Part shown: one piece after another, positions 1 to 8,286 of the stretch | Layout of the letters: each line of letters begins with the position of its first letter | How positions within the stretch are numbered: position 1 is the stretch's first letter | NCBI RefSeq assembly: GCF_001440415.1 | Contig: NZ_LLYA01000174.1 | Coordinates: forward strand, 1 to 56,059 | Length of the DNA: 56,059 bases | Direction: 5' to 3' | Source of the DNA: Bradyrhizobium retamae | GTDB taxonomy: Bacteria; Pseudomonadota; Alphaproteobacteria; Rhizobiales; Xanthobacteraceae | Notes under the pieces: generated by a model | Database searches by the model: none | What the model was told of the DNA's origin: nothing | Seen by the model: the letters and a program-made list of their open reading frames with translations, nothing else | Translations under genes and position numbers: made by a program

Positions 1-2
1 CA

Positions 3-314
3 TCGCCAATATATCGCCGGCTCCGAGGGAGCGGGGCCGTCTTTCCCATCAACGGTCGGTTGCGGGATGAGTTGTTGAACGAGACCCTGTTCACGTCACT
101 GGCCCGCGTCGCACTCGGATGTTGGCGAGCCGATTACAACAACACACGGCCGTACTCGCGGCTCGGATGGAAGACCCCGTCCGAGTTCGCCTTCACCCGC
201 CATCCGCGCCGGGATCTGGCGCTGCGCTATGCCGAAGGCTCCGCGCCAGCTCCCGTCGCTCCCACCGCCCGACCGGGCAAATCCAATAACCAGAGCGAAC
301 TCAGGATTGGATAA
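3..314 (+). mobile_element. IS3-family transposase (OrfB), 3' fragment
   Basis: This is the C-terminal end of an IS3-type integrase-core transposase (IS407-like by appearance). The reading frame contains INGRLRDELLNETLF, a WRADYNNTRPYSRLGWKTPSEFA-type block (the terminal part of the DDE domain with its downstream tryptophan) and a short basic tail. The residues before INGRLRDE do not resemble the expected integrase core, so the homology starts at about base 47 and the element is broken there. No intact partner OrfA or terminal inverted repeat is visible. It is a dead remnant and marks an island margin or rearrangement scar. Confidence 0.75.
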
Positions 315-317
315 AAC

Positions 318-653
318 TTGGGGCAAGGTCAGCTGATCGCCCAGCAGAAGCTTAGGATCGCCAAGCTCCAGCGCCAGATCTACGGCCATGGATCGGAGCG
401 ATCATCGCGGCTGATCGACCCAGTTGGCGCGCTGACCTTCGAAGAGCTGGAAATTGGCGCCACTGAAGACGAGCTGTCTGCGGAGCAGGCTGTAGCCAAG
501 ACACGCATTTTACGCGAAAGGCGTCCCGAACGCCAGACCGTGGCCAGTTTTTCTTCAGTGGACCCCACTGACGCTGCAGCTTCAAGAGACGTCGATGGGC
601 TTCCATCGGCGCATTATGACTCTTCCGAGACTCGTCAGTTTATGGACAGCTAA
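318..653 (+). mobile_element. IS66-family transposase (TnpC), N-terminal fragment
   Basis: The frame reads like the start of an IS66 TnpC transposase: a leucine/lysine-rich coiled segment (KLRIAKLQRQIYG), then SERSSRLID and a FEELE..ATEDEL stretch. The resemblance fades after about base 540, and the rest of the protein (zinc-finger-like and DDE parts) is absent. The fragment begins only four bases after the IS3 remnant stops, so two unrelated insertion sequences are abutted. It is non-functional. The family call rests on recognised sequence pattern only. Confidence 0.65.
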
Positions 654-665
654 GTCTTATAGCAT
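633..665 (+). promoter_or_regulatory. Putative tts box (TtsI-binding site)
   Basis: The stretch contains GTCAGTTTATGGACAGCT followed by AAGTCTTATAGCA. This resembles the rhizobial tts box, whose recognisable core is GTCAG-TT-n-TCG-AAGCT, bound by the type III secretion regulator TtsI. It sits about 290 bases upstream of the effector gene, on the same strand, a common spacing for Nop genes. The middle differs from the usual TCGAAAGCT, so strength is uncertain. Confidence 0.6.
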
Positions 666-954
666 TGAGATACTGTCTATCTGGACTGAGAGGTCCGCTT
701 GATCTGCTGCAGAGGAGAACGGGATGTATTGCTTTAACGAAACAACCCTAAACCCTTTCGTTAACCGTAGATTCCGTCCGGACGGACTAGTCTTGCTGCA
801 ACTGCCCTGTGGGCGAATGGCGCAGCGTGTTAACCGCGCTCCGTGATCGCCTGCTTCGCCGGTCGGTGATCACCATCCATGGTGAGAGCTACCGACTTCG
901 AGAAGCACCGCTCCAGCGCATTCCCTTCACTTGGCTACCGAAGAGACGGCATCG
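666..954 (+). other. Leader region between tts box and effector gene
   Basis: No convincing gene is seen. The region would form the untranslated leader of the effector transcript if the tts box drives it. A short frame beginning at 879 overlaps the effector gene in another frame and looks non-coding. Confidence 0.4.
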
Positions 955-2604
955 ATGAATGCAGAACGGGCCCAGCTTGGCGCTGGCACTCCTTCCGAGA
1001 CTTCCGAATCCGAAACCTCCGAACCAGGGTCCCCGGCCGCGGCGCAGTGGGTCGAAGCCTTGACGGAGGCGGAGGCGTCCGCCGCCGACCCCGCCTCGTC
1101 GCAGTACCAGGTCCTGGTGGGCCGGACTGCCGAAGAGGGGCAGGGCGAAGACGAGGATCGGCAAGAGGCAGTAAGTCGAATGAGGGCTTGGCGGGAGGCG
1201 GGCGATGTCGATGAGCCGCTGGATCTGTCGTCCCTGTCCCTGACCGCCTTGTCCACTCCCCTCCCGCCCGAGCTCCGGCGCCTGAACGTCGACAACAATC
1301 AGCTGACCAGCCTGCCCGACCTTCCAGCGGATCTCCAGCGGCTGTACGCCAGCAACAATCGGCTGACCAGCTTGCCCGACCTTCCAGCCGGGCTCCAGCG
1401 CCTGAACGTCGACTACAATCAGCTGACCAATCTGCCCGAGCCCCTCCCGGCCGAGCTCGAATGGCTCAGCGTTACCCATAACCAGCTGACGAGCCTGCCC
1501 GAGATGGTCCCCGCCGAGCTCCTATGGCTCGGCGCCAGCAACAACCAGCTGACCGGCGTGCCAGAGACCCTGCTGACGCAGCTGGGCCGTGAGTCCAGCA
1601 TTGATCTGGAGAATAATCCGCTGCCCGAGGGGGTACTGACCAACCTGGCGACAGCCATGCATGCCGGGGACTATGCCGGCCCGCAGATCTTTTTGTCTAT
1701 GGCCGAGGAAGCGGTGGAAGTCGAGCCGCGGCCGCTGCACGAGGTTGTCGCGCACTGGCTCGAGGGCGATACTGGGACGGTGGCCGCCTGGCAGCGCTTC
1801 GCCGAAGAGCCAGGTGCCCAGGACTACGCACGCTTCCTCGACAGGCTCCGTGGCACGGTGAACTATGGCAACGAGGCGTTCCGGCAGGCGGTGGCCGAGG
1901 ATCTGCGGCAAGCGGCGGCCAGGCCGCGATTGCGCGAGCACTATTTCGAGCAGGCTTTAGGAGCGAGCGACAGCTGCGAGGATCGCATCACTTTGGCCTG
2001 GAACGGCATGCAGACCGCACGCCTGAACGCTGATGTCGAGGACGGAGCCTATGACGGGCGGCTCGACGAATTGCTCCAACACGGCCGTGTGATGTTCCGC
2101 TTGGAGGCGCTGGACGGGATCGCGCGCGAGACGGTCAACTCGCTCCGCCGTGCCGACCCGGACGCCGACATCGACGAGATCGAGGTCTATCTTGCCTACC
2201 AGACCCAGCTGCGCGACCCCCTGGAGCTGCGGCACGTCGCCCCAGACATGCGCTTCTTGAACATCTCTCACGTGACAGAAGACGACGTTGCCATGGCCGC
2301 GACATCGGTGCGGGACCAGGAGGCGACGGGATTCGGAGACTATCTGGCAAGGCGCTGGCAACCTTGGGAGAGCGTGGTGAGACGCATCGCCCCCGGTGAC
2401 CATGCAGTGATGCAGGAGCGGCTCATCGATGCGATGGGAGAGGAGTTCGACAGCCGCCTGAATAGACGGCTCGCCGAGGATGGCCTGACAGACGATGCCG
2501 ATGCCGAGCGGGTGCTCGGAGCCGAGATCCGCAACGAGATCGCCCGCGAGATCAAGAGCGCGGTAATGCACAAGGTGCTCGCGGATCGCGGCCTCGAGCT
2601 GTGA
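955..2604 (+). CDS. nopM: Type III effector, LRR-NEL E3 ubiquitin ligase (NopM/IpaH-like)
   Basis: This is a predicted type III secreted effector that ubiquitinates host proteins after delivery into plant cells. The N-terminal ~90 residues are Ser/Glu/Ala-rich and low in complexity, as in secreted Nops. About six leucine-rich repeats follow, with a repeating LxxLxxxxNxLTxLPxLP pattern (roughly bases 1240-1640). The rest is an alpha-helical NEL (novel E3 ligase) domain. The catalytic cysteine is visible in SCEDR at bases 1975-1977, fitting the CxD motif. An in-frame TTG at 931 is also possible, but ATG 955 has GAAGAG upstream and is preferred (549 aa). The gene stands alone behind a tts-box-like element. 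NEL ligases are known from Shigella/Salmonella (IpaH, SspH) and from rhizobia (NopM). The gene symbol is by family resemblance. Confidence 0.85.
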   Translation: MNAERAQLGAGTPSETSESETSEPGSPAAAQWVEALTEAEASAADPASSQYQVLVGRTAEEGQGEDEDRQEAVSRMRAWREAGDVDEPLDLSSLSLTALSTPLPPELRRLNVDNNQLTSLPDLPADLQRLYASNNRLTSLPDLPAGLQRLNVDYNQLTNLPEPLPAELEWLSVTHNQLTSLPEMVPAELLWLGASNNQLTGVPETLLTQLGRESSIDLENNPLPEGVLTNLATAMHAGDYAGPQIFLSMAEEAVEVEPRPLHEVVAHWLEGDTGTVAAWQRFAEEPGAQDYARFLDRLRGTVNYGNEAFRQAVAEDLRQAAARPRLREHYFEQALGASDSCEDRITLAWNGMQTARLNADVEDGAYDGRLDELLQHGRVMFRLEALDGIARETVNSLRRADPDADIDEIEVYLAYQTQLRDPLELRHVAPDMRFLNISHVTEDDVAMAATSVRDQEATGFGDYLARRWQPWESVVRRIAPGDHAVMQERLIDAMGEEFDSRLNRRLAEDGLTDDADAERVLGAEIRNEIAREIKSAVMHKVLADRGLEL

Positions 2605-3179
2605 AGCGGCCGTTCATGCGAGGGCTGTCAATCGCTGTTTCGGCCGTCGCCGCGGTCGATTGCGCGATCGAGATGAGAAACTATGCCTGCCTGGCAGCTC
2701 CGCCGCCGCAGCAGCAAGCCGAGCTAGCCGACCGCGAGCCCCAATATCGCCACGCTCAATGAAGACTGCGATGGCGATAGGCCGCCGAGAAACGCCTGCA
2801 GGGGAGAGCTTGCTGCCACCTGTCGTGAGACCCAGTTCGATCACGAAATGATGAATTGGAATGACGTGGCCGGTAGAGGAGGGGCGGATTGCTCAACAGC
2901 AATATCTCATTCCGCATCGAACGGTGTGAGAGCGAACTAAGCGAATTCGCCGGCGGTTCTGATATGCGCAGCAATTTAGCTGACGGACCTGGCCCGACCG
3001 CATTGACAATATTTTTCGATAAACCAGCGCGCATTAGGGCCATGGAGCAAGAGCGGAGCCAAATGGGGGGGTGCCGCGCACGTTATGCGAGACTCGAAAA
3101 TCGGCTTGTGCACCAGCGTTTGCTACTGTTCCGAAAGCAAACGCGCATGATGTGTGGAACCCGACAAGCTGTTGCGAAC
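2605..3179. other. Intergenic region, no gene seen
   Basis: This region of about 575 bases lies between the effector and the fixR promoter. Open frames exist on both strands, but none resembles a known protein or has a convincing ribosome site. Confidence 0.4.
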
Positions 3180-3194
3180 GCGACATTGGGCCGC
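3180..3194 (+). promoter_or_regulatory. RegR box upstream of fixR-nifA
   Basis: The sequence GCGACATTGGGCCGC fits every fixed position of the RegR box as I recall it from B. japonicum (GNGRCRTTNNGNCGC). Its centre is about 65 bases before the start expected from the sigma-54 promoter at 3225-3241. This matches the known arrangement in which the redox regulator RegR activates fixR-nifA from an upstream site near -68. Confidence 0.8.
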
Positions 3195-3224
3195 AAAAAC
3201 GTGCGAGCGTTCCTCTGCATCGCA

Positions 3225-3241
3225 CTGGCCCAAATCCTGCA
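3225..3241 (+). promoter_or_regulatory. Sigma-54 (-24/-12) promoter of fixR-nifA
   Basis: CTGGCCCAAATCCTGCA keeps the invariant GG (-24) and GC (-12) at the correct 10-base separation and matches most of YTGGCACGRNNNTTGCW. It lies 40 bases before the fixR start. This corresponds to the RpoN/NifA-dependent promoter of the autoactivated fixR-nifA operon. The overlapping second promoter known in B. japonicum cannot be judged by eye. Confidence 0.8.
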
Positions 3242-3280
3242 CCGCGTTCACGGGCGAGGGCAAGGGAATAGGAGGCGCGT

Positions 3281-4117
3281 TTGAGTCTCGATCTGAGAAA
3301 CGACGAAGCGGTCGCCGGTCCACCGTCCGCGACCGACGTGGGCTGTCCGTTTCACACCGATAGAGTCCGCATCCAGCAGGGAGAACAGAAGACGTTGGTG
3401 CTAACCGGCGCGTCGCGCGGCATCGGTCATGCCACCGGAAAGCTGTTTTCGGAAGCGGGCTGGCGCATCATTTCTTGCGCGCGCCAACCGTTCGATGGCG
3501 GGCGCTGCCCGTGGGAGTCAGGGGCCGACAACCATGTCCAAGTCGACCTCAGCAACCATCGGATGCTGGCGCGCGCCATCGCCGAGGTCAAGGAGCGCCT
3601 CGCGGGCGCGCCATTGCACGCATTGATCAACAATGCCGGCATTTCACCGAAGACGCCGAATGGCGCACGACTGACGGCGTTGACGACGTCAGTCGAGACC
3701 TGGATGAGGGTGTTCCACCTCAATCTGGTGGCGCCGATCCTGCTCGCGCAAGGCCTGTTTGACGAGCTGAAAGCAGCGACCGGATCAATTGTCAACGTGA
3801 CCTCAATCGCAGGCTCGCGGGTGCACCCGTTTGCCGGTTCTGCCTATGCGACATCGAAAGCTGCGCTCGCGTGTCTCACGCGCGAGATGGCGTACGACTA
3901 TGCACCGCATGGCATTCGCGTGAATGCGATTGCGCCCGGCGAGATCAAGACAGACATTTTGTCGCCGAACACGGAAGCGCGCCTTGTACCAAATATTCCG
4001 CTGCGCCGAGTGGGCACACCCGAAGAAGTCGCGAAGGTCATCTTCTTCCTTTGCTCGGATGCGGCAAGTTATGTCACAGGCACCGAGGTGCCGATCAATG
4101 GTGGCCAACACGTGTGA
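3281..4117 (+). CDS. fixR: FixR, short-chain dehydrogenase/reductase
   Basis: FixR is an SDR-family oxidoreductase co-transcribed with nifA in Bradyrhizobium; its biochemical role is unknown and it is not essential for fixation there. After a variable N-terminal extension of about 37 residues the Rossmann motif TGASRGIG appears, followed by NNAG (structural), the serine of the VTSIAGS block and the catalytic YATSK. The end (VTGTEVPINGG) is typical of classical SDRs. The TTG start is chosen because AGGAGG lies seven bases before it and the 278-residue length agrees with known FixR. The product is predicted cytoplasmic and expressed under low oxygen from the RegR/RpoN promoters. Confidence 0.9.
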   Translation: MSLDLRNDEAVAGPPSATDVGCPFHTDRVRIQQGEQKTLVLTGASRGIGHATGKLFSEAGWRIISCARQPFDGGRCPWESGADNHVQVDLSNHRMLARAIAEVKERLAGAPLHALINNAGISPKTPNGARLTALTTSVETWMRVFHLNLVAPILLAQGLFDELKAATGSIVNVTSIAGSRVHPFAGSAYATSKAALACLTREMAYDYAPHGIRVNAIAPGEIKTDILSPNTEARLVPNIPLRRVGTPEEVAKVIFFLCSDAASYVTGTEVPINGGQHV

Positions 4118-4416
4118 TAGACTGCACCTGCAACAAACAAATCGCAGCTGATTTGATCTACATCAATGGAATTCGTGTTCCCACGGAATGCGAGCGACAA
4201 GTGCGGAAGAGCAGAGAACAATAAGCAAGTCAAAGCACTGTAAGTTTACCGTCATGCCGCGCTCAACGCGCTGTAAGTTTTACCATCGTGCCATAATAGA
4301 AGGTATCTTTTGCGTCATCCTAAAATGGCGGCGAGATCGAGGATGACATGCAACACAATATTCGCAAATCCGAACAGGAGGACAGGGAGGATGGTCATAA
4401 CAACGGAGACGTCGTC
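4118..4416 (+). repeat. fixR-nifA spacer with an imperfect direct repeat
   Basis: The 299-base spacer holds two near-identical copies of CTGTAAGTTT(T)ACC followed by a TC-TGCC tail, at 4238-4258 and 4271-4292, spaced 33 bases apart. No gene is seen. An in-frame ATG at 4348 would extend NifA by 23 residues of unlike composition. The repeat could be a regulator site or a replication slip. Confidence 0.5.
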
Positions 4417-6171
4417 ATGCTGCATATCCCTTCCGTACGCGAAAGGCCTAACTCAAACTCCGAGACGGACGACGCGGTCCCTGATGCGCCGTTGTACGAG
4501 AGCGCGATTGTCGGGATCTTCGAAATATCGAAAGTACTCACCGCCCCCTGCCGGCTGGAAGTCACGCTGGCCAACGTCGTCGATCTTCTGCAATCGTTTG
4601 TGCAGATGCGGCACGGCATCGTCTCACTGTTCCACGATGATGGCGTGCCGGATATTTCCGTGGGCGCCGGCTGGAGCGAAGGCAGCGACGAGCGCTACCG
4701 GATGCGCCTGCCGCAGAAGGCAATCGACGAGATCGTGGCATCGGACAAGCCGCTCGTCGCCGAAAACGTAGCAGTGCATCCGGCCTTTAGTGCTGCGGAC
4801 AAGGAGGTGCTCGGGGCCTCCGACGACATGCGAGTGTCGTTCATTGGCGTTCCCATTCGCATCGATGCGAATGTCGTGGGCACGCTGACGATCGACCGCA
4901 TCCTGGACAACGCGTCGAGCGTTCGGCTCGATTACGACGTGCGGCTGCTCACAATGATTGCCAACCTAGTGGGGCAGACGGTGAAGCTGCATCGCCTGTT
5001 CGCGTGTGACCGCGAGCGATTGATGGGGGAGAAGGACCGGCTGCAAAAGGAATTGTCCGAGCTCAAGCAGCCTGCGCGGGAGCGCAAGAAGGTTCATGTC
5101 GAGGGGATTATTGGCGACAGCCCGGCGTTGCGCAAGCTGCTCGAGAAGATCGCGGTCGTAGCCAAATCAAACAGCACGATGCTGTTGCGCGGCGAGTCCG
5201 GTACCGGAAAGGAGCTGGTCGCCAAGGCCATTCACGAGCAGTCGGCGCGCGCCAAGCGGCCCTTCATAAAACTCAATTGCGCGGCGCTGACTGAGACGGT
5301 ACTGGAATCCGAATTGTTCGGTCATGAGAAGGGTGCCTTTACCGGCGCGTTCAGTACGCGCAAGGGTCGCTTCGAGCTCGCCGACAAGGGGACGCTATTT
5401 CTGGACGAGATCGGCGAGATCTCGGCCTCGTTCCAGGCAAAGCTACTGCGCGTGCTGCAGGAGCAGGAATTCGAGCGCGTCGGCGGCAACCAGACCATTA
5501 AGGTCGATGTTCGCGTGATTGCCGCGACGAATAAGAACCTGGAAGAGGCGGTGGCAAGGAACGAGTTCCGCGCCGACCTCTATTATCGCATCAACGTGGT
5601 TCCCTTGCTGCTGCCGCCGTTGCGCGAAAGGCGCGGTGATATCCCGCTCCTCGCCACCAAGTTTCTCAGGAATTTCAACAGCGAGAACGGCCGTACGCTC
5701 ACCTTCGATACGAGTGCGATTGAAGTACTGATGAACTGCGGTTTTCCCGGAAATGTCCGCGAGCTTGAGAATTGCGTGCAGCGGACCGCGACTCTGGCAC
5801 CGGGGCCATCGATCGTGAGAGACGACTTTGCCTGCTGCCACGGCCAGTGCCTTTCCGCGATGCTGTGGAAGAGCGGATCGGACGAGATAGCGCTGCAGCC
5901 GCGGCCGATCGTACCAGTGCCCGCCAAGCCGGCCACATCGCCGGCCGAGGCTGCTACATCGCTCCCGCCTTTCGGCAGCGAGCTGGCTCCGCTAGCGCCA
6001 GTCGGCGCAGCCCTCGTAGGTGGTGCTAAGATGACAGATCGCGAGCGTGTCATCGCGGCCATGGAAAGATCCGGCTGGGTGCAGGCAAAGGCGGCGCGCC
6101 TGCTCGGACTTACGCCGCGCCAGATTGGCTACGCCCTGAGGAAATATGGCATCGAGATCAAGCGCTTGTGA
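4417..6171 (+). CDS. nifA: NifA, sigma-54-dependent nif/fix activator
   Basis: NifA is the bacterial enhancer-binding protein that turns on nif and fix promoters at low oxygen. Domains in order: GAF at about residues 17-175, AAA+ central domain at about 230-465 with Walker A GESGTGKE near residue 259 and the sigma-54 contact motif GAFTGA near 310, a Pro/Ala-rich linker, and a C-terminal Fis-type helix-turn-helix (WVQAKAARLLGLTPRQIGYA). Cysteines at about 441, 453, 473 and 478 form C-x11-C-x19-C-x4-C, the motif of oxygen-sensitive rhizobial NifA proteins that need no NifL. ATG 4417 (MLHIPS) is chosen over 4348 because it gives about 584 residues, close to B. japonicum NifA. It lies in an operon with fixR. 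Confidence 0.95.
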   Translation: MLHIPSVRERPNSNSETDDAVPDAPLYESAIVGIFEISKVLTAPCRLEVTLANVVDLLQSFVQMRHGIVSLFHDDGVPDISVGAGWSEGSDERYRMRLPQKAIDEIVASDKPLVAENVAVHPAFSAADKEVLGASDDMRVSFIGVPIRIDANVVGTLTIDRILDNASSVRLDYDVRLLTMIANLVGQTVKLHRLFACDRERLMGEKDRLQKELSELKQPARERKKVHVEGIIGDSPALRKLLEKIAVVAKSNSTMLLRGESGTGKELVAKAIHEQSARAKRPFIKLNCAALTETVLESELFGHEKGAFTGAFSTRKGRFELADKGTLFLDEIGEISASFQAKLLRVLQEQEFERVGGNQTIKVDVRVIAATNKNLEEAVARNEFRADLYYRINVVPLLLPPLRERRGDIPLLATKFLRNFNSENGRTLTFDTSAIEVLMNCGFPGNVRELENCVQRTATLAPGPSIVRDDFACCHGQCLSAMLWKSGSDEIALQPRPIVPVPAKPATSPAEAATSLPPFGSELAPLAPVGAALVGGAKMTDRERVIAAMERSGWVQAKAARLLGLTPRQIGYALRKYGIEIKRL

Positions 6172-6880
6172 AAGGAGTGTCGGACTTGGGGTATGTCGGG
6201 GCCGTGACCATCGCCGTTGGGGCGAATAGCTGGAGAAACAGACATAGAGGCTTGGTTGGTTTGGCGCGGACTTGGACCCGATCACGATCGGATGCGACCC
6301 CCGCGTCGGCCCGATTTTGTCATCCTCGAGATCAGCCCGCGCGACCACCGGCGGTCCCATGCCCGCAACGGTCGTGCGAACGCGGCGCTGTCATCGCGAA
6401 TTCGTTGGCCGTGTCGCCATCGACCATTAGCTCACGCCGGATATAGTCAGCGAGACCATCGGGTGTTCGACCTCGTTCAATTTGCCCGGCGTCATATGCA
6501 GCGACCGCTGCGCGATGCGGGCCTGCGCGCGAAGGGACCGCCGTGTGCCAGGCGGTCGCAGGCGCCGCAAGCTTATTGCGGCGCTGGTCTTGCCCCTGGC
6601 GATGCGAAGCATCGTCCAGTGCAGTCGGCTCAGCGCTTACGCTCTCTCGTGAGCGCAGCGGCCGCTGCGGAGACTCGGGATCGCGTATGGATCGACTCGA
6701 GCAAAGCGCGTCCCGTTTTGAGCCGCTCTCCTTGATCCAGATTAACGACAAATCAGGCCGCGCGAACCGGGCTGTCGTAGTCACGACGAATGTCGCAATT
6801 CCGCCGGCGAACGTCAAGCTACAGTGACATGACGCTTCCCAAAGGCCATTGTATTGCTGCCTGATTTTGAAATTCGCGCA
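6172..6880. other. nifA-fixA intergenic region
   Basis: These ~700 bases lie between nifA and the fixA promoter. No credible gene is seen; frames on both strands lack family resemblance. Position 6773-6788 has TGT-N10-ACG, one base off the NifA upstream activator TGT-N10-ACA and about 100 bases before the fixA sigma-54 promoter. It could serve as an imperfect activator site. Confidence 0.35.
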
Positions 6881-6897
6881 ATGGTACGACACTTGCT
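6881..6897 (+). promoter_or_regulatory. Sigma-54 (-24/-12) promoter of fixA
   Basis: ATGGTACGACACTTGCT retains GG and GC at the right distance and matches YTGGCACGRNNNTTGCW at almost every other position. It lies 39 bases before the fixA start codon, so fixA is very probably NifA/RpoN-dependent, as in known Bradyrhizobium. Confidence 0.85.
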
Positions 6898-6935
6898 GTT
6901 CTCTTCGCCAGCCGTTGCAACGTCTGGAGAAGCAC

Positions 6936-7778
6936 ATGCACAACGTCGTCTGCATCAAGCAGGTTCCCGACTCCGCGCAGATCCGCGTGCACCCCGTGAC
7001 CAACACGATCATGCGTCAGGGCGTGCCGACCATCATTAATCCATACGACCTCTTCGCGCTCGAGGCCGCGTTGGAGCTGCGCGATAAGTTCGGCGGCGAG
7101 ATCACCGTCCTTACAATGGGGCCGTCATCAGCCGAGGACTCATTACGCAAAGCGCTGACCTTTGGCGCCGATCGCGCCGTACTGCTCACCGACCGCTGCT
7201 TTGCGGGCGCCGATACGCTGGCAACGACTTACGCGCTGGCGACCGCCATCCGCAAAATCGGCAAGGAATATGGCCCGCCGGACCTCATCTTCACCGGTAA
7301 GCAGACCATCGACGGCGACACCGCGCAGGTTGGGCCCGGCGTCGCGAAGCGGCTCGGTGTGCTGCAGCTTACCTACGTCGCAAAGATCAGGGCCCTGGAT
7401 CTCACCGCACGCACAATTGAAACGGAACGGCGCTCCGAAGGTGGCGTCCAGGTCCTTCGCACCAGCCTGCCGTGTCTCATCACCATGCTGGAGGCAACCA
7501 ACCAGATTCGCCGCGGCGCCATGGCCGATGCATTGCGTGCCGCCCGGACGCCGATCGTGAAATGGAGTGCGCAGGAGGCCGGTGTCGAGGACATCTCCAA
7601 ATGCGGTCTCAAGGGCTCGCCGACCATCGTCAAGCGTGTCTTCGCGCCGTCCGCGCGCGCTGAGAAGGCGGTGCTGGTAGAGGCCGCCGAGCAGCCGGCG
7701 CAAGCATTGATCGACGCCATCTTCAAGCATCAGCCCAAGCTTGAAACCGACCTTGCGGCGCTAGCCCGCGATGCCTGA
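6936..7778 (+). CDS. fixA: FixA, electron-transfer flavoprotein beta-subunit homologue
   Basis: FixA is the beta-type subunit of the FixABCX complex, which bifurcates electrons from NADH to quinone and to low-potential ferredoxin/flavodoxin for nitrogenase. The protein begins MHNVVCIKQVPDSAQIRV and carries the ETF-beta blocks TGKQTIDGDTAQVGPGVA and PCLITMLEATNQIRRG. It is about 280 residues, normal for the family. Start 6936 is chosen because the 29 upstream in-frame residues are Cys-rich and unlike FixA, and they run over the sigma-54 promoter. It is followed after 17 bases by a broken fixB, so it lacks its direct partner at this locus. Confidence 0.95.
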   Translation: MHNVVCIKQVPDSAQIRVHPVTNTIMRQGVPTIINPYDLFALEAALELRDKFGGEITVLTMGPSSAEDSLRKALTFGADRAVLLTDRCFAGADTLATTYALATAIRKIGKEYGPPDLIFTGKQTIDGDTAQVGPGVAKRLGVLQLTYVAKIRALDLTARTIETERRSEGGVQVLRTSLPCLITMLEATNQIRRGAMADALRAARTPIVKWSAQEAGVEDISKCGLKGSPTIVKRVFAPSARAEKAVLVEAAEQPAQALIDAIFKHQPKLETDLAALARDA

Positions 7779-7795
7779 TCTGAAGGGTCTTGGCG

Positions 7796-8234
7796 ATGAG
7801 CGACGTGATAAGAGCTCCCGCGTTGCCTGCGCAACGGCGCGCCGCCAAGAAGGCGCTGCCGGGGCATTCAACGCTGACAAGCATGTCTGGTCTTCATCGA
7901 ACAGGAGCGCGGGCAGGTGCATCCAATCTCCTGGAAGCTGATGGGGGAGAGCAGCAAGCTTGCTGAGAAACTGGAGGTTGTTCTCGCGGCCGTCGAGATC
8001 GGTCCGGACGGCGAGGCGACACGCAGCGCCGCGGTCGAATTCTTCTCCTACGCCGAGGACCTTGTCCATCTCGTCGCCGACAACATGCTCGCAGATTACC
8101 GCAACCAGTCCTACAGCATGGCGTTGACCGATCTTGTCAACACCCACAAGTCGGAGATCCTGCTGTTGGGAGCCACGATCTTGGGCCTTGATCTCGCCGC
8201 CTCCGGCGGTCGCCGCATTCACGCTACCGCGTAG
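7796..8234 (+). pseudogene. fixB: fixB, truncated and frameshifted
   Basis: This is the remnant of the FixABCX alpha subunit. A good start (MSDVIRAPALPAQRRA after a GAAGG site) opens in one frame. Family-like sequence (FIEQERGQVHPISWKLMGESSKLAEKLE) then continues in another frame. Comparing the two, single bases appear to be missing near 7868 and near 7892. The second frame runs to SEILLLGATILGLDLAA, then shifts again at about 8195 and stops at 8232-8234. FixB proteins are about 370 residues; here only about 145 are recoverable, and the FAD-binding C-terminal half is absent before fixC begins. No functional FixB can be made from this copy. Confidence 0.9.
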
Positions 8235-8286
8235 CAGGCGAGCGTACATTTTGAAATCATGCGTCACTGAACAAAGGAGAGGCCCC

